From contig NC_059074.1 in assembly GCF_020497125.1 (NCBI RefSeq), positions 197,418,915 through 197,482,914 on the forward strand: a DNA stretch of 64,000 nt. The letters are read 5' to 3'. The notes below the pieces were generated by a model. It saw only the letters and a list, made by a program, of their open reading frames with translations, was not told the DNA's origin and ran no database searches. Positions within the stretch are counted from its first letter, which is position 1; each line of letters begins with the position of its first letter. This DNA comes from Mauremys mutica (Eukaryota; Chordata; Testudines; Geoemydidae). A program made the position numbers and the translations under genes. Positions 1 through 11,060 of the stretch are shown here, one piece after another.

Positions 1-256
1 CCTAAATCACAGTACAGAGGCAGTAAAATAAAATAAAGTAGCAGATTAATAAGATCCTTTTACCAGGGTAACAATAAAATGCAGTGTAAATATGTTTAGA
101 GAAGGTTTTAACGTTCTGCCTAAATTAAACCATTTAGACCATTTCTTCAGAGTTCTACAATACCTCTATGAGGCTGAGATGAGGAGGAGACATTCCCTGC
201 CTATGTAGCAAAGGGTTAGGCCCAATTGCTTAGGATTGCTGGGAGAAAGGCACTTA
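1..256. other. Unannotated AT-rich stretch
   Basis: No repeat, exon-like block or RNA gene is recognised before the first foldback element. Confidence 0.5.
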
Positions 257-541
257 GGTCTGGGCCACACTAGCAGGGTGGTTCGAACTAAGATACGCAA
301 CTTCAGCTACGCTATTCGCGTAGCTGAAGTTGAAGTATCTTTGTTCGACTTACCTGGCCGTCCTCACAGCGGTGAGTCAACTGCCGTGGCTCCCCCGTCA
401 ACTCCGCTTACTCCTCCAGCCGAGGTGGAGTACGGGCATCGATTTGGGGATCGATTTATCACATCCAGACGACACACGATAAATCGATCCTCGATACACT
501 GAACACTACCCGCCGATCTGGCGGGTAGTAGAGACGTACCC
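257..541. mobile_element. Foldback MITE, palindromic family, copy 1
   Basis: A non-coding DNA-transposon-like element of 285 bp. It is flanked by TTA on both sides (254-256 and 542-544), which would fit a 3-bp target duplication of the PIF/Harbinger type. The outer ends are only loosely inverted (GGTCTGGGCC against GGGTACGTCTC). Inside are two strong hairpins. One has perfect 15-bp arms at 298-312 and 318-332 around a 5-base loop. The other has perfect 13-bp arms at 448-460 and 478-490, built on GATCGATTTATC. A second, diverged copy lies at 8215-8465 with the same order of blocks. There is no transposase. Membership in a repeat family is well supported by the two copies; the superfamily is a guess. 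Confidence 0.72.
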
Positions 542-1097
542 TTAGCAGTAGCAGTCACTACATCTGTTGCACAACTGTAGCCAGCACTCACCTGGTGCTT
601 CACTGCAGTGGTGGTCCCGTGGGCTGGCGTGGGGTATACAGAAGACAGGGACCATGTGTGCGCTCTCACTCAATGTCTACAGGCACCCTCAAGAGCCCGG
701 AGCACTCTGATCACTGTTGCCCATTACTCTGAATCAAATTACACCTGCCTCCTGCAGGGGATGGGGTTCCTGCCTCCACAGTAGCACATTTACTTGGGGA
801 GAGCACAGTTTAACCGTTAGGCCCCATTCCTGCAATGAGCTCTGCGTGGGTGTGCCCCTGCACCCATGAGAAGCCCCATTTGTGACACTGGGGCTGCATG
901 CCAGGGCAGAAGTCCACTCACATAGTGTTGCTTGCAGGATGGAGCCCTTAGTATTTAAGGGTTAACTATGCCAACTGTAGTAACAGTGATAACGAGCCTA
1001 AGAAGTGGAATTGTTATTAAATTTAGTCTGGGGAACTTGGAGGGTTTTATGTTTTCTTAGAGGCGTTTTGCAACTCTGTTCCTGCCAATTACTTTGG
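542..1097. other. Unannotated stretch
   Basis: Mixed-composition DNA in which no element, exon or RNA is recognised. Confidence 0.4.
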
Positions 1098-1262
1098 AAG
1101 TCACCAGATGCTCAGACTGGATGACAGGATGGATCACTCGATAAATTGCCCTGTTCTGTTCATTCCTGTGAAGCATCTGGCACCAGCCATTGTCAGAAGA
1201 CAGGATACTGGGGTAGATGGACCATTAGTCTGGCCCAGAATGGGCGTTCTTATGTTCTTACG
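1098..1262 (+). mobile_element. CR1 LINE 3' end
   Basis: A 5'-truncated CR1 3' untranslated piece. It contains the ordered blocks 'actggatgacagg', 'tggatcactcgataaattgccctg', 'gaagcatctggcacc' and 'tagatggaccattagtctg', closing with 'cgttcttatgttctta'. The same series occurs at 33230-33415 and 44220-44397 here. It carries no coding sequence. 5' truncation is normal for LINE insertions. Confidence 0.85.
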
Positions 1263-1827
1263 TGAAGGACATATTTTTGTAGCAGTCAGAGAAATGAGAA
1301 GTGTTTTCTGCCAATAATGGGAAAATTACAAACCCTACTTGGAGAAACAAGTAATTTTTCCCTTTTGTCAAGTAGATGTCATTACAATCAGTGGGAGATG
1401 TGATGGGGAGGGGCGTGTTTTGTTTGTTCTCTCCAATAATTGCAACAGGGGTCCTGGTACAAGAGATTTCAGGATACGAATCAAATCCCGCAAGCATAGA
1501 AAAATGGCAGCACAGAATCTTATCAGTACATGTACTTAACAATGGCTATAAACACCAGAGAGTCTCTTCCTAACAAAGTGAAGATTAAACAAGCCTACAT
1601 TATCAATCTGTCAAGAGGGACTTACTGTGTCAAAATGAAGCCTTGCAGGGTCACAGCATGAGACAGCGATAATGTGCATAGACAGCACAGACATTATTAT
1701 TCCAAAAAAACAACTGGATAATTGCTTCATCTCATGTCCAACACGCAGTGATCAAGAACTTTTGGAGTAATTACACCCAGAAACACAAGTCACTTTATAT
1801 TGCTCTTATGCCTAGGACTATCCGAGA
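1263..1827. other. Unannotated stretch
   Basis: No repeat or gene recognised. Short ORFs occur on both strands over 1258-1573, overlap one another and have no recognisable domain. Confidence 0.4.
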
Positions 1828-2092
1828 AGGATGGCCTTGTGGTTAAAGGCACGGGACTGGGGCTCAGGAGAGCGGCGTTCAGTTTCCTGCTCTTCCACTG
1901 TCTATTTCCCTCTTCACTTCATTTCTGAAAAATGGGAACAAAAATACTTTCTCTCATCCTATTTGTCTCTTATATTTCAACTCTATGCTCCTCAGGGTAG
2001 GTACTACCTCACACACTGTGTTTTCACAGTGCCTAGAACAACAGGGTCTCCAACCTTGGTTGGGTGTGTCTATGTGCTACTATGATACAAAT
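1828..2092 (+). mobile_element. MIR-type CORE-SINE
   Basis: The block reads like a MIR from the tRNA-related head ('ggccttgtggttaaaggcacgggactgggg') to the shared MIR/L2 3' tail ('ctcagggtaggtactacctc', 'cagtgcctagaacaacaggg', then 'gtgctactatgatacaaat'). The middle contains the usual 'ctgaaaaatggg' block. It is diverged but colinear. It has no coding content. Confidence 0.8.
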
Positions 2093-3469
2093 TAGAAATA
2101 ACAGAAATAACATCTAGGTCTAAAAATCTATACACTCGCAGTCACCGTAACATGATTTGTTGATTTATGGATATGGAGCTATTTTCAAATAGCAGCTCCT
2201 TTTCCAGCTTGCAAAACCCCATTTCATAATGGCAGAGAAAAAGATACTTTTAATATAAAAAAACCTCTGTGACTGCAGTTCAGCTAAACTCTAGCTTTTA
2301 CTACGAACCATACATTTTCAAACTCTCCCAATTTAAACATCATCTGGATAACAAATCATACACTATTTTATTAGCATATTGCATTTCTAAACCTTTCAAA
2401 ATATGGGAACCACATTTCTGAACCACAGATTTTAAAAGGGGGATAGTTTTGAGATTTAAAATGAACAGATAGGAAATTGTAGGGAAATATTTTCTTCTGG
2501 CAGCTCATACATTCCATATGTTGAGAGAGTAGCTTAAAGACAGTGCTACCTCAAGAATCATTAGCTGGTGACCTCACCATCAGACAGACAGACAGAAGAG
2601 AAAATAAGGAGAGGAATCTTTTTTAATATTTCATTAACTCTGCTATTAAATTATTATGTGAATGTGCCTCAGGAAGGATTTGGCTGTGGGTTTTTTAGAC
2701 TGTTGTTTTAAGTAAAGGATAACAGATCAATTTTAACATTTACAACATTGTGTTTCAGTTTCAATAACTCATTTTCTTTCTTATGTGAGTACTATCAGAA
2801 ATAAGTAACTGTTCTCACTTCATTAAAACTTTCTCTAAGGATTTGAACAAAAGCTCTCAAAAAGTTATGTTTCTGTCTCAGCATCCTTAAGAATTACTGC
2901 TTTGGTTTCCATCGTTTAGTCAACAGATATCTTCCCACAATGTCACATGAGGTGTAATGTCATCCGAAACTTGGAGCAATTTTCTTTTGTCCACACTGGA
3001 GCATGCACACATCATGCCTCATTGTTTCTTTCAAACAGTCCTGTTTTCCTCCAAATTCTCACAAATTCTTAATTATTCTTCTGTATTTCTTGGCAGTTGG
3101 AAAAGAAAGAGCAAGTCTTTTCTCCTTAATAGTTAATTGAATCATTTTTATTTTTCCTCAAATAGATATTGACAACATGAAGAGGTCCAAGGCAATACAG
3201 ACATCCTCATTAAAACCATCCAGCATAGTCAATTGTAATCTCTGTTCTCTTACTACAATGGTACACTAAGACATTTTTTTCTTTGACTACCTAGTACTTA
3301 AAGGGGAAAAACAGCAGCCTGTTTTAATTTCCTGTCATTAAAATAATTAGAGACAAAACAGCTCCCCAACATCATTAAGAATAATAATAAACCTAATGAA
3401 ACATGCCATATCCTTTTTTGGTGGAAAGGTAGATGTCAATCAACATAATTTCTAATAAAGGTAGGGTAC
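2093..3469. other. Unannotated AT-rich stretch
   Basis: No element, exon or RNA is recognised. A short CAGA run occurs near 2583. The rest looks like old single-copy DNA. Confidence 0.4.
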
Positions 3470-3795
3470 AATTTTCAAAGGGCCTTAACACCAGATTTAC
3501 AAAGGTATTTATGCACCTAAAGATGCAGATACGTACCCAGTGAGAATTTCAAAGGCACCTAGGCACCTGATTAACTTTGAAATCAATGAGTTAAACCCCT
3601 AGATGCTTTTGAAAAATCCTACTAGGTGGCAATTAGCATCTTTACACACTTAAATACATTCGAAAACCTAGCTCTAAGTGACTTAGGACCTAACTCCCAT
3701 TTTCAAAAGTGACTTCGGCGTTTAGGGGCCTAAGTCTCATTCAGAGTCAATGGGAATTAGGCACCTAAGTCAATTAGGAAGTTTTGACAATGTTA
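3470..3795 (+). repeat. Turtle-type 'cacctaa' interspersed repeat
   Basis: An unclassified repeat rich in the words 'ggcacctaa', 'ttttcaaaa', 'gactta' and 'aatgggaattaggcacctaa'. The words occur in both orientations, giving a weak foldback character. Related blocks occur at 24425-24640, 41365-41740 (opposite orientation), 61690-61825 and, nested in a MIR, 19041-19230. It has no ORF. I remember this word pattern as very common in turtle DNA but cannot name its class. Confidence 0.6.
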
Positions 3796-3977
3796 TCTCT
3801 AATGTCTGCTTTGGGAAATATTTGATTAAAATAAATTATAAAATATGACTGATAGATGAAATACACAATTATTTATGAATGAAGAAAGATACTGTATTGT
3901 GAAAGTTCTGTGAACATGTCCAGTCAAGGAACTTGACTTGAGCATTTGGGCTGTGTATATTTAAGACTAAACTAGTC
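3796..3977. other. Unannotated stretch
   Basis: Nothing recognised. Confidence 0.4.
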
Positions 3978-4387
3978 CAGTGTTGCCAACTGTTGTGACT
4001 TTATCAAGCACCTGTCAGAGATAGTCTAGATAATACTTAGTCCTGCCATGAGTACAGGGGAGTGGACTAGATGACCTCTTGAGGTCCCTTCCCATCCTAT
4101 GAATCTTATAATGTTTGGTGCTTTTCTTACTGTCCCAGTTCCTGGAGTCATGTGACTACACACGAATTTCAGATTTATTTATTTTAACAAAAAGTGCTTT
4201 TCTAGCCCTCGTGATTGGGGAGAAAAGCTTGAAAATGTGAACTCTTGAAAGCTCAAAACCCAGAAAGCAAATAGCCCCTCTCCCCCAAATTTATCATTTA
4301 TTTTAAATCCTCTGATTTTTAAGCCAATCTTGTGATTTTTTGGGGCCTGACAGATTATTTTTAGAATGCCTGCAGTTGGCAATACAG
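3978..4387 (+). mobile_element. Foldback element with TGTTGCCAACT ends, interrupted by CR1
   Basis: The ends are inverted: CAGTGTTGCCAACT at 3978-3991 and AGTTGGCAATACAG at 4374-4387, 12 of 14 matched. The interior blocks ('cccagttcctggagtcatgtgac', 'gggagaaaagcttgaaaatg', 'taagccaatcttgtgattttttgg') recur in reverse orientation at 35203-35496. A CR1 3' fragment at about 4010-4113 splits it, so this element was here first. No target duplication is clear. It is non-coding. Confidence 0.68.
4010..4113 (+). mobile_element. CR1 LINE 3' end, nested
   Basis: It contains 'gtggactagatgacctcttgaggtcccttcc' and ends in 'atgaatctt', the CR1 3' terminus also borrowed by the SINEs at 34152 and 57100. It lies inside the foldback element at 3978-4387, so it inserted later. 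Confidence 0.8.
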
Positions 4388-5204
4388 TATTCTGTAAAAC
4401 ATCTAGAACTTGGACTGAACTCAGACGTAAAGTTTCATATGCACAGAAGAAAGGAGAGGATGGTTATTTTTCAGCGTTCAACTTTGCTTTTAAAAAGTAA
4501 TTAATTTACAGTGACATGTTACATCTTTCCTACTGTAAGATGTCACACAGTGCAAGTCCCAATGAAAATGAAGTGTTCATTCAGAGCTAGCGATCTAATT
4601 AAGCATGAGTATAAATTGCTACATATGCAACAGGGAAAATTAAATTACTCCAGTTAAAATCAATGCATAAACTGCTATGGTTGAACCCTGATCCCACTGA
4701 AATTTGTTGACGTCAGTAAGACCAAGATTTAAGCACCTATCCAGCTATGATAGGGTGGATGAACAAATCGCTGTTCCTCACAAGTAAGCAATTAAAACCC
4801 AGCACCAGGCAGCCAATATCCTTATAGCTGCAACTAACAACAACATTTAATAACATTCTACCAAGGAACTCCATACACCTGATCATTCCGTCAATCACAC
4901 ATGCACAATCCCACTGAAACCAGCATGAGATTTTGATTATGTCGAACAACAACAAAAACACATTTCGAAAACAAGCCCCTTTTGCATTTGGATCTAATCC
5001 GGAATCAAAATTATTGCAGTGGGTTTATCTCTAGAGCTCCAGTTGGACTCTATTATTAATCGTTCATTAAATAACTGGTAACGTTTATAGAGATATTAGA
5101 AGAGATGCACAAATGTAAATTGGGACTCACCAGTTCAGGATCCTGTTTTTTGGCTCTATCACAGACTTGATATGTAGTGTGAAGGGGTGACATTTTTAGA
5201 TCAA
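4388..5204. other. Unannotated stretch
   Basis: No feature recognised. A 74-codon minus-strand ORF at 4737-4961 has no domain and is treated as chance. Confidence 0.4.
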
Positions 5205-5540
5205 ATCTTTATTCAGCTAAAAATGCAGATTCAGCAACAGAAACATCTGATGACTTTGTGTCAATTTTGCCAAATTGTTTTGGTTGGAAAAAAAACTTTC
5301 AAACATAAAACCTGAGAAAAAAAGCTTCATTTTAGCATTTCTGAAATGAAACTTATTGATTATTCACTGTGACTTTTCCTTCTGAAATTTCCTTTAATTT
5401 ATTTGAAAATATTTAAAATATTAAATGCTTGACATCAAAATGAAATGTTTTGGCTGTTATTCAACCTGAAACATTTTTTTTGTTTAATTTTGAAAATGGC
5501 AGTCAAACTGAAAAATCTGCATTTGCTCAGCTCTGTATGT
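5205..5540. repeat. AT-rich unclassified repeat ending 'cagctctg'
   Basis: A run of 'gaaatgttttgg', 'ttttgaaaat' and 'gaaaaatctgcatttgctcagctctg' that I associate with an old turtle interspersed repeat. There is no second copy in the window to compare with, so the call is weak. Confidence 0.3.
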
Positions 5541-5554
5541 GTGTGTGAGATTTT

Positions 5555-5735
5555 GGAAAACTTATTTCTAACTCTCAGTTGCTCATATTTCCCCTCTGTA
5601 ACATGGAGGTAATAATATTAACTGTACCTCACGGGGATGTTATGAGGTTAGTAGATTAATATTTGTAAAGGATTTCCAGATCCATGGAATGAAGGTAATA
5701 AGTGTAAAGTCTGATTATTGATAAAATCCCAAGTC
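5555..5735 (+). mobile_element. MIR-type CORE-SINE, 3' part
   Basis: Colinear with the MIR centre and tail: 'cccctctgtaacatggaggtaataat', 'gtacctcacggggatgttatgagg', then 'ttgtaaaggatttccagatcc'. The tRNA-like head is missing or unrecognisable. Confidence 0.78.
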
Positions 5736-5843
5736 CCTGCTCAGTACTTACTTAGACAAGATTCCCACTAGCTGCAGATTTTACCAAATAAGGCCTTCAG
5801 GATGGGCCGATAATGGTTATCAATGGAGCTATAGTATCATAGT

Positions 5844-6115
5844 CAGCGGCAGCTCCAGGCACCAGCGCTCCTGGAGCGGCAAGCCGCGGGGGGCGCCCTG
5901 CCAGTCCCTGTGAGGGCAGCAGTCAGGCAGCCTTCGGCGGCTTGCCTGCGGGAGGTCCACCGGTCCCGTGGATTCAGCAGCAATCGGAGATTCGGTATGC
6001 CAAAGCCATGGGACCAGCGACCTCCCGCAGGCAAGCCGCCGAATCCGCGGGACCAGGGACCAAAGGCAGTCTGACTGCCGTGCTTGGGGCAGCGAAAATG
6101 CTAGAGCTGCCCCTG
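5844..6115. mobile_element. hAT MITE with perfect 8-bp target duplication
   Basis: The sequence ATCATAGT lies directly on both sides (5836-5843 and 6116-6123), an exact 8-bp target duplication as hAT transposases make. The termini are CAGCGGCAGCTC and, read inward on the other strand, CAGGGGCAGCTC. The 272-bp interior is GC-rich and folds back on itself: 'ggcggcttgcctgcgggaggt' near 5937 pairs with 'acctcccgcaggcaagccgcc' near 6019. It has no transposase and depended on an enzyme made elsewhere. The ORFs that cross it (5942-6304 and 5843-6034 minus) are composition effects. Confidence 0.93.
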
Positions 6116-6123
6116 ATCATAGT

Positions 6124-7512
6124 TATCAAATGCTGGCTAAGAGGAATAATTATGTCCAAAGTAAAACACTATGTAGTCATAAACAGTCAATGCAGTATTT
6201 ATTTGCTATTTGTTCACAGTCAATTTAATGAAAAAATAAAGGAAGTAACTTGTGACTTAACTCTGGCTGTTTCGGACATAGGAGAGGATTTTTGTTCCAT
6301 ATGATTGAGGAAGACAAATTTTATTGTTTTTAATACCAATATAAGAAAATATATATAGCAGGAAAGTTAGATATATGGTCAAGTACTCTCTCTCTCCCTC
6401 TCTCTAGGTATACATGAGAAATATAATAGACATTTCCATGAAATTATTTTCAATCTAACTATTTTACTGCAGCTAACAACATGTTTATTAAAGGTTCAAT
6501 GAGCTAAGACAAACTAATCTTTAACTACTGTTGACGAATGATTTCTCAGGGACTACTGCTCATTTAATAAAATGAATTTGCACTGCCCACATTTCTCTTC
6601 ACAATCATACCATAAAATATGTTCATGGCATCTTCCTTGCAATGCATCACAAGGCACATTACATTATAGGACTAATCAGCAGCTAAAACACCACTGGAGC
6701 TTATAACATAAAATTCAATATCTAGTACAATTTAAATAAAAAAGATACGTTTTCACCATAGATTTAAACAAACTAAGAGAAACATGCCCTCACTGCACTT
6801 GAGGCACGAGAGAGAGGTCCGAAGATATGGAGTGTAGAAGTTCAAAGCTATTGTTTGATAAAGCTTGTAGGGGAACCTTTAACTAGAGCAAAGTTTACCA
6901 GAGATCTAAAAGAATGGTCTACAACATAGGGAATGAAAATGTCGGCCACTAAGCCCACAAAACACCTTTCATAGTCTAAGAAAGAACAGCAGTTTTTCAA
7001 TGCACATTCTCATCTGACCAAAAGCCAATTAATCACTTTCAAAATCACCTAATGTTTGATCCCATAATCTCCATTTTAGAAGGAAACAAACAGCTGCATC
7101 GAACATCACAGAAGTTCTCATAGGCTGTTAGTGGACATGCTAGTGGGGGAGCAAAGTTTTTGGTGGGAAAGCTAATTTGATGAGAAACAAAATGAATCAA
7201 TATTCACTATATTTTGTGAATCACAACAGCATCTGACATTCTAATTTTGAAAGGTTCCTCAAGAGACAAAGCAGAATCAAAGTTATCCATCACAACCATC
7301 ACCACCTTCATTAGTAGGTGAATATAGTCCGAATATTGTATTTACCATCCTGGGCATTAGTAGACAGTGAAAAATACGACAAGATGATGATTAAGATCAA
7401 GGAACAACATTTCAGTTTTATCACAAAGGTATGTGAAAATATTCAGTGAGAGGTAATATAGGACACCCAATTAGACATAATGATGGCACCAAGATTTACA
7501 GCCACTATATTA
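6124..7512. other. Unannotated AT-rich stretch
   Basis: Only a short CT-rich run (about 6386-6407) stands out. No repeat family, exon or RNA gene recognised. Confidence 0.4.
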
Positions 7513-7534
7513 AACACACACACACACACACACA
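7513..7534. repeat. (AC)n microsatellite
   Basis: An uninterrupted AC run of 11 units. Confidence 0.97.
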
Positions 7535-7584
7535 TCTGAGTGTTGCCCCTTTCACAGTGATCATCCAGATTGTAACAGCTAAGG

Positions 7585-7886
7585 CAGGGGTCGGCAACCT
7601 TTCAGAAGTGCTGTGCCGAGTCTTCATTTATTCACTCTAATTTAAGGCTTCGCGTGCCAGTAATACATTTTAACGTTTTTAGAAGGTCTCTTTCTATAAG
7701 TCTATAATATATAACTAAACTATTGTTGTATGTAAAGTAAATAAGGTTTTTTAAATGTTTAAGAAGCTTCATTTAAAATTAAATTAAAATGCAGAGCCCC
7801 CCGGACCGGTGGCCAGGACCCGGGTAGTGGGAGTGCCACTGAAAATCAGCACACATGCCGCCTTTGGCATAGGTTGCCTACCCCTG
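7585..7886. mobile_element. hAT MITE, CAGGGGTCGGCAACCT ends
   Basis: Termini CAGGGGTCGGCAACCT and AGGTTGCCTACCCCTG are inverted repeats with 15 of 16 matched. The flanks AGCTAAGG (7577-7584) and GATTAAGG (7887-7894) could be an aged 8-bp target duplication: five bases match and the other three differ by transitions. The 302-bp body has an AT-rich centre and a GC-rich block near 7797-7830. It has no coding content. The element at 60522-60711 has a very similar end, so both probably used the same hAT transposase. Confidence 0.88.
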
Positions 7887-8214
7887 GATTAAGGCCTCAA
7901 TCTCGCAAATGTCAGTCCCACATGGTGTCCCAAAGTGAGTGTGGAGTAGGGATTTGTACTTGTGGAACCCTTTCCATAGGCTGGTTAGAAAATATTAGTT
8001 AAGAAGATAACCTAAATACATGCTACTCAATAGTCTGTTTGGGTTGTGGGGTGGGGACCGGGTGTTGAGAGGAGTGAACTAACTCCCCCTTTTTGTCCCA
8101 TGACTGCAGAGGTGCTAACTAGCCACTTCACCTTGAATGGTTTCTTATAGTATTTGTTAACTACTTATGCTAAATAGTTTGTTCCATCGTGTATTTAGCA
8201 GTGACACGCTGGCC
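7887..8214. other. Unannotated stretch
   Basis: No feature recognised between the two elements. Confidence 0.4.
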
Positions 8215-8465
8215 TGGTCTATACTGGGGGGAAGGTTGATGTAAGATACACAACTGAAGTCGACGTATCTTATTTCGACTTACCTCCCGTCCTCACGGTG
8301 CAGGATCGATGGCCGCAGCTCCCCCGTCTACTTCGCTTCCGCCGCTTGCCCTGGTGGAGTTCCGGAGTCGACGGGAGCATGTTTGGGGATCGATATATCG
8401 CGTCTAGATGAGACGCGACATATCAATCCCCGATAGATCGATCACGGGTAGTGTGGACATACCCT
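8215..8465. mobile_element. Foldback MITE, palindromic family, copy 2
   Basis: Colinear with 257-541: 'taagata', 'gtatctta', 'tcgacttacct', 'cgtcctcac', 'gcagctcccccgtc', then the GATCGAT block and 'gggtagtgtggacatacc'. The inner hairpin at 8385-8431 has nearly perfect arms of about 21 bp (GGGGATCGATAT with its complement) around a short loop. The long CTACGC hairpin of copy 1 is missing here. No target duplication is convincing. Confidence 0.75.
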
Positions 8466-9744
8466 CTGAGTACTTTTCCCAGACCTGAAGAAGAACTCTG
8501 TGTAGCTCAAAAGCTTGTCTCTTTCATCAGTAGAAGTTGGTCCAATAAAGGATATTACCTGACCTGCCTTGTTTCTCTGAACTATATGAAATGTTGAGAC
8601 ACACAATGGAAACAGACATACCATTGCTTACAAAAATAAAACTAAAAGCAGCTGGTCTCTGGTAGTAGTTAATTCATTACTGACCCATCACTTAGCTAAT
8701 ATCACAAGGTTCCTGGTGAGATATTTATTTATTTATAAGCATTATCATAGAGCTTATTACCATAATATATGAACACTCTAGATGTCACACAAAACTGGCC
8801 TTAAAAAAGATTTCACATAAAGCATTGCCTGGAAATACTTTAACCTTCAAATTCTCATCAGAAGACTTTCCCCAACCAATAATCAAATGTATACAACATC
8901 TCTTTTGTAGCTAATGAGGGCAGAAGGATCTCCTATCCCAGGAGTGCTTCTGGAACCTGTAATTATGAACATAAATCTCTTGAGGTCTAAAAATAATTCT
9001 GTACGTTATAGTAGGATTTGCATGTTAACAATAAGCACATTTCCAGCTGTCTGCTTTGACAGCAAAAAGATAGCCTAACATCCCTATAATTATATTCTTC
9101 TAAATCCAACTTTCATATTACTAGAAACCAGTTAAGTCCCATCTGCAGTCAAACATTTTTCATTGCTACAGTCACCATAGTACTTGGCTTTCATGAAAAT
9201 CCAACCTACACACCCCTCTGCCTGCAATGCACAGAAGAGAACACACTGTGACACAGCGATGGAGAAATTTATCTTCTTTTTTTATACAGCAGATATATAA
9301 CGGTGTATTAAAGTACACGGTAAATTCTATTTGTACATTTAGCTGTAGAACTGGAATACATAAAGTTGGTGAGCATCTCATTAGTTCCTGGCTGGCACCC
9401 GAAATACAGTATACTGTTGGTGACACCGTACACTACACATAAGCATCCCAGGCCATCATGTTTCATTTAGCACTAAAATAAGAGTCTTGCTGAACCAAAT
9501 AAATCTCTTTTCAATCTAGACGTCAACTTGGGATTTTCAAAAGTGCTCTGTGTTGGCCAAACTTTGCTCCTCCTGCAGGCAATACTAAAACTCCCATTGA
9601 CTTGAGCAGGAGCAAAGTTAGGCCAAAACTGAGCTCTATTGAAAAAATCCAACCTCAAAGTCTAAACAGCCTAGTAGTCTGACTTTAATTCCTTACTATT
9701 GTCATTATACTAATGATATTATTATGTGTCTTGCGGAAGCTTGC
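8466..9744. other. Unannotated stretch
   Basis: Old AT-rich DNA. Two overlapping ORFs near 9172-9442 lie on opposite strands and have no recognisable domain. Confidence 0.4.
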
Positions 9745-9890
9745 AATAGTGTTTGTTTACACAGCACCTGTAACACTGAGACCCTGGTCGGGAGCCAGCC
9801 AAGAACAGAGCCGCACTGTGGTAGGCACTGCACAAACAAATAGTGACAAGATCCCTCCTTCATGGAGTTTACAATCCAAGTGCATAATCC
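9745..9890. mobile_element. MIR/L2 3' tail fragments, head to head
   Basis: 'cacagcacctgtaacactgagaccctggtc' looks like the shared MIR/L2 tail on the plus strand. 'gtggtaggcactgcacaaac' and 'agtttacaatcc' look like a related tail as well. Both pieces are short and diverged. The minus-strand ORF of 165 codons at 9705-10202 runs over them and is not a gene. Confidence 0.5.
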
Positions 9891-10329
9891 TAAACCCATT
9901 GACAGGAGTCTTTCCGTTAACTTCAATGGGCTTTCGGTCAGGCCCGAACTGAAGACATGAGTGTGAAACAACAGGAGGGAAGAGTGGGGGAGGGAAGAAG
10001 CGGGTTGACGCTGGGAAACCAGGTGCCAGCTCATGTGCAGGCACTTAGGTTGAGTGACACTGAACACTGACAAATGCATTGCTGGAAGCCAGTTTGTCTC
10101 TCTTGTGTAAGTACGGTTAAAATAGGTATTGGGCTTATACCAATGTGTATAATGTTTAGATTTTAAGAAATGCTTGTAAATTGCTGCATGCATTAATCTC
10201 ACTTATAGCCGCTGTATCCTAAGGTACTACTTACGTGTTTATTCTATAACTGTAAAATGTTGATTCTGAAACTGTGTAACTCACCAAACTGGATAAAACT
10301 TCACCTAATGCAAAATGCTTGATTTCTAC
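9891..10329. other. Unannotated stretch
   Basis: Nothing recognised. Confidence 0.4.
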
Positions 10330-11060
10330 ACAAAGTGTTATCTCCTGCCCATCAGGAAGGACTAATGAATCCAAAGGGCCATTGTGGAACAAAATCTTTG
10401 TTGATCGCCTCCCCTACAGCCCTGAAAAAGGTACGTGTCCAAGCCCTCATCTCATCCCAGCTTGAACACTGGGGGAAGGGAATAAAAATGCCTTTTAAGG
10501 AGAATTTATGATTCCTATGATGCTTGGATTCTGCGGGACAAGGCTTTCTAAGCACAAGCAAAGAATCCTCAACTGTTTAGCTTGGGTTAGTCCTAAAAGG
10601 CATATAAAGTTAGCTTATTATAGATGTTTTCTCATCATTTGGAGTTTAAGACTAACTCATGCGTGTGTGTATATGTTACCTGCCCTTGTAAATAACTCTC
10701 TTCGTTTACTATAGGATTGGCTACAAGCATTCTCTTTGGTGTGAGATCTCAGGTGCAAATTGATCTGGGGTAAGTGACCAGGAGGAACCTGAATATTTTA
10801 TGATCTTTGGCTTAAAGTGACCATCTATCACAGAGTGAAGCTTGCCTGGGTGGCAAGATAAGCAGGAATGCCCAAGGGGACGGTCTGTGACTCCCTGGTG
10901 AGATTGTTTCTGGGTTGGTGAAATCTAAGTATAGATTATACAAGCAGTTTGAGGTTTTAGCCCTGCTTCTTGACAGGAGGTTGGTACTCCAGACAGCATG
11001 ACTTGGTAACAGTAATCAGGCTGTGTGGTTACCTGGGCCGGTCAGATGTACGTGACAGAG
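10330..11060 (+). mobile_element. LTR-retroelement fragment (probable LTR)
   Basis: The order of blocks ('catcaggaaggactaatgaatc', 'ggcatataaagttagc', 'cttgtaaataactctcttcg', 'ctggggtaagtgacca', 'gggtggcaagata') matches an LTR-type repeat I remember from turtle genomes. 'tataaa' at about 10603 would suit a promoter. I cannot see a paired LTR or exact TG...CA ends. The Gypsy-type remnant at 11870-12540 lies downstream on the same strand and may belong to the same broken element. Confidence 0.45.

Noticed and set aside
9705..10202. Minus-strand ORF of 165 codons
   Set aside because: It crosses MIR/L2-like tail fragments, has no domain, and competes with overlapping frames on both strands.
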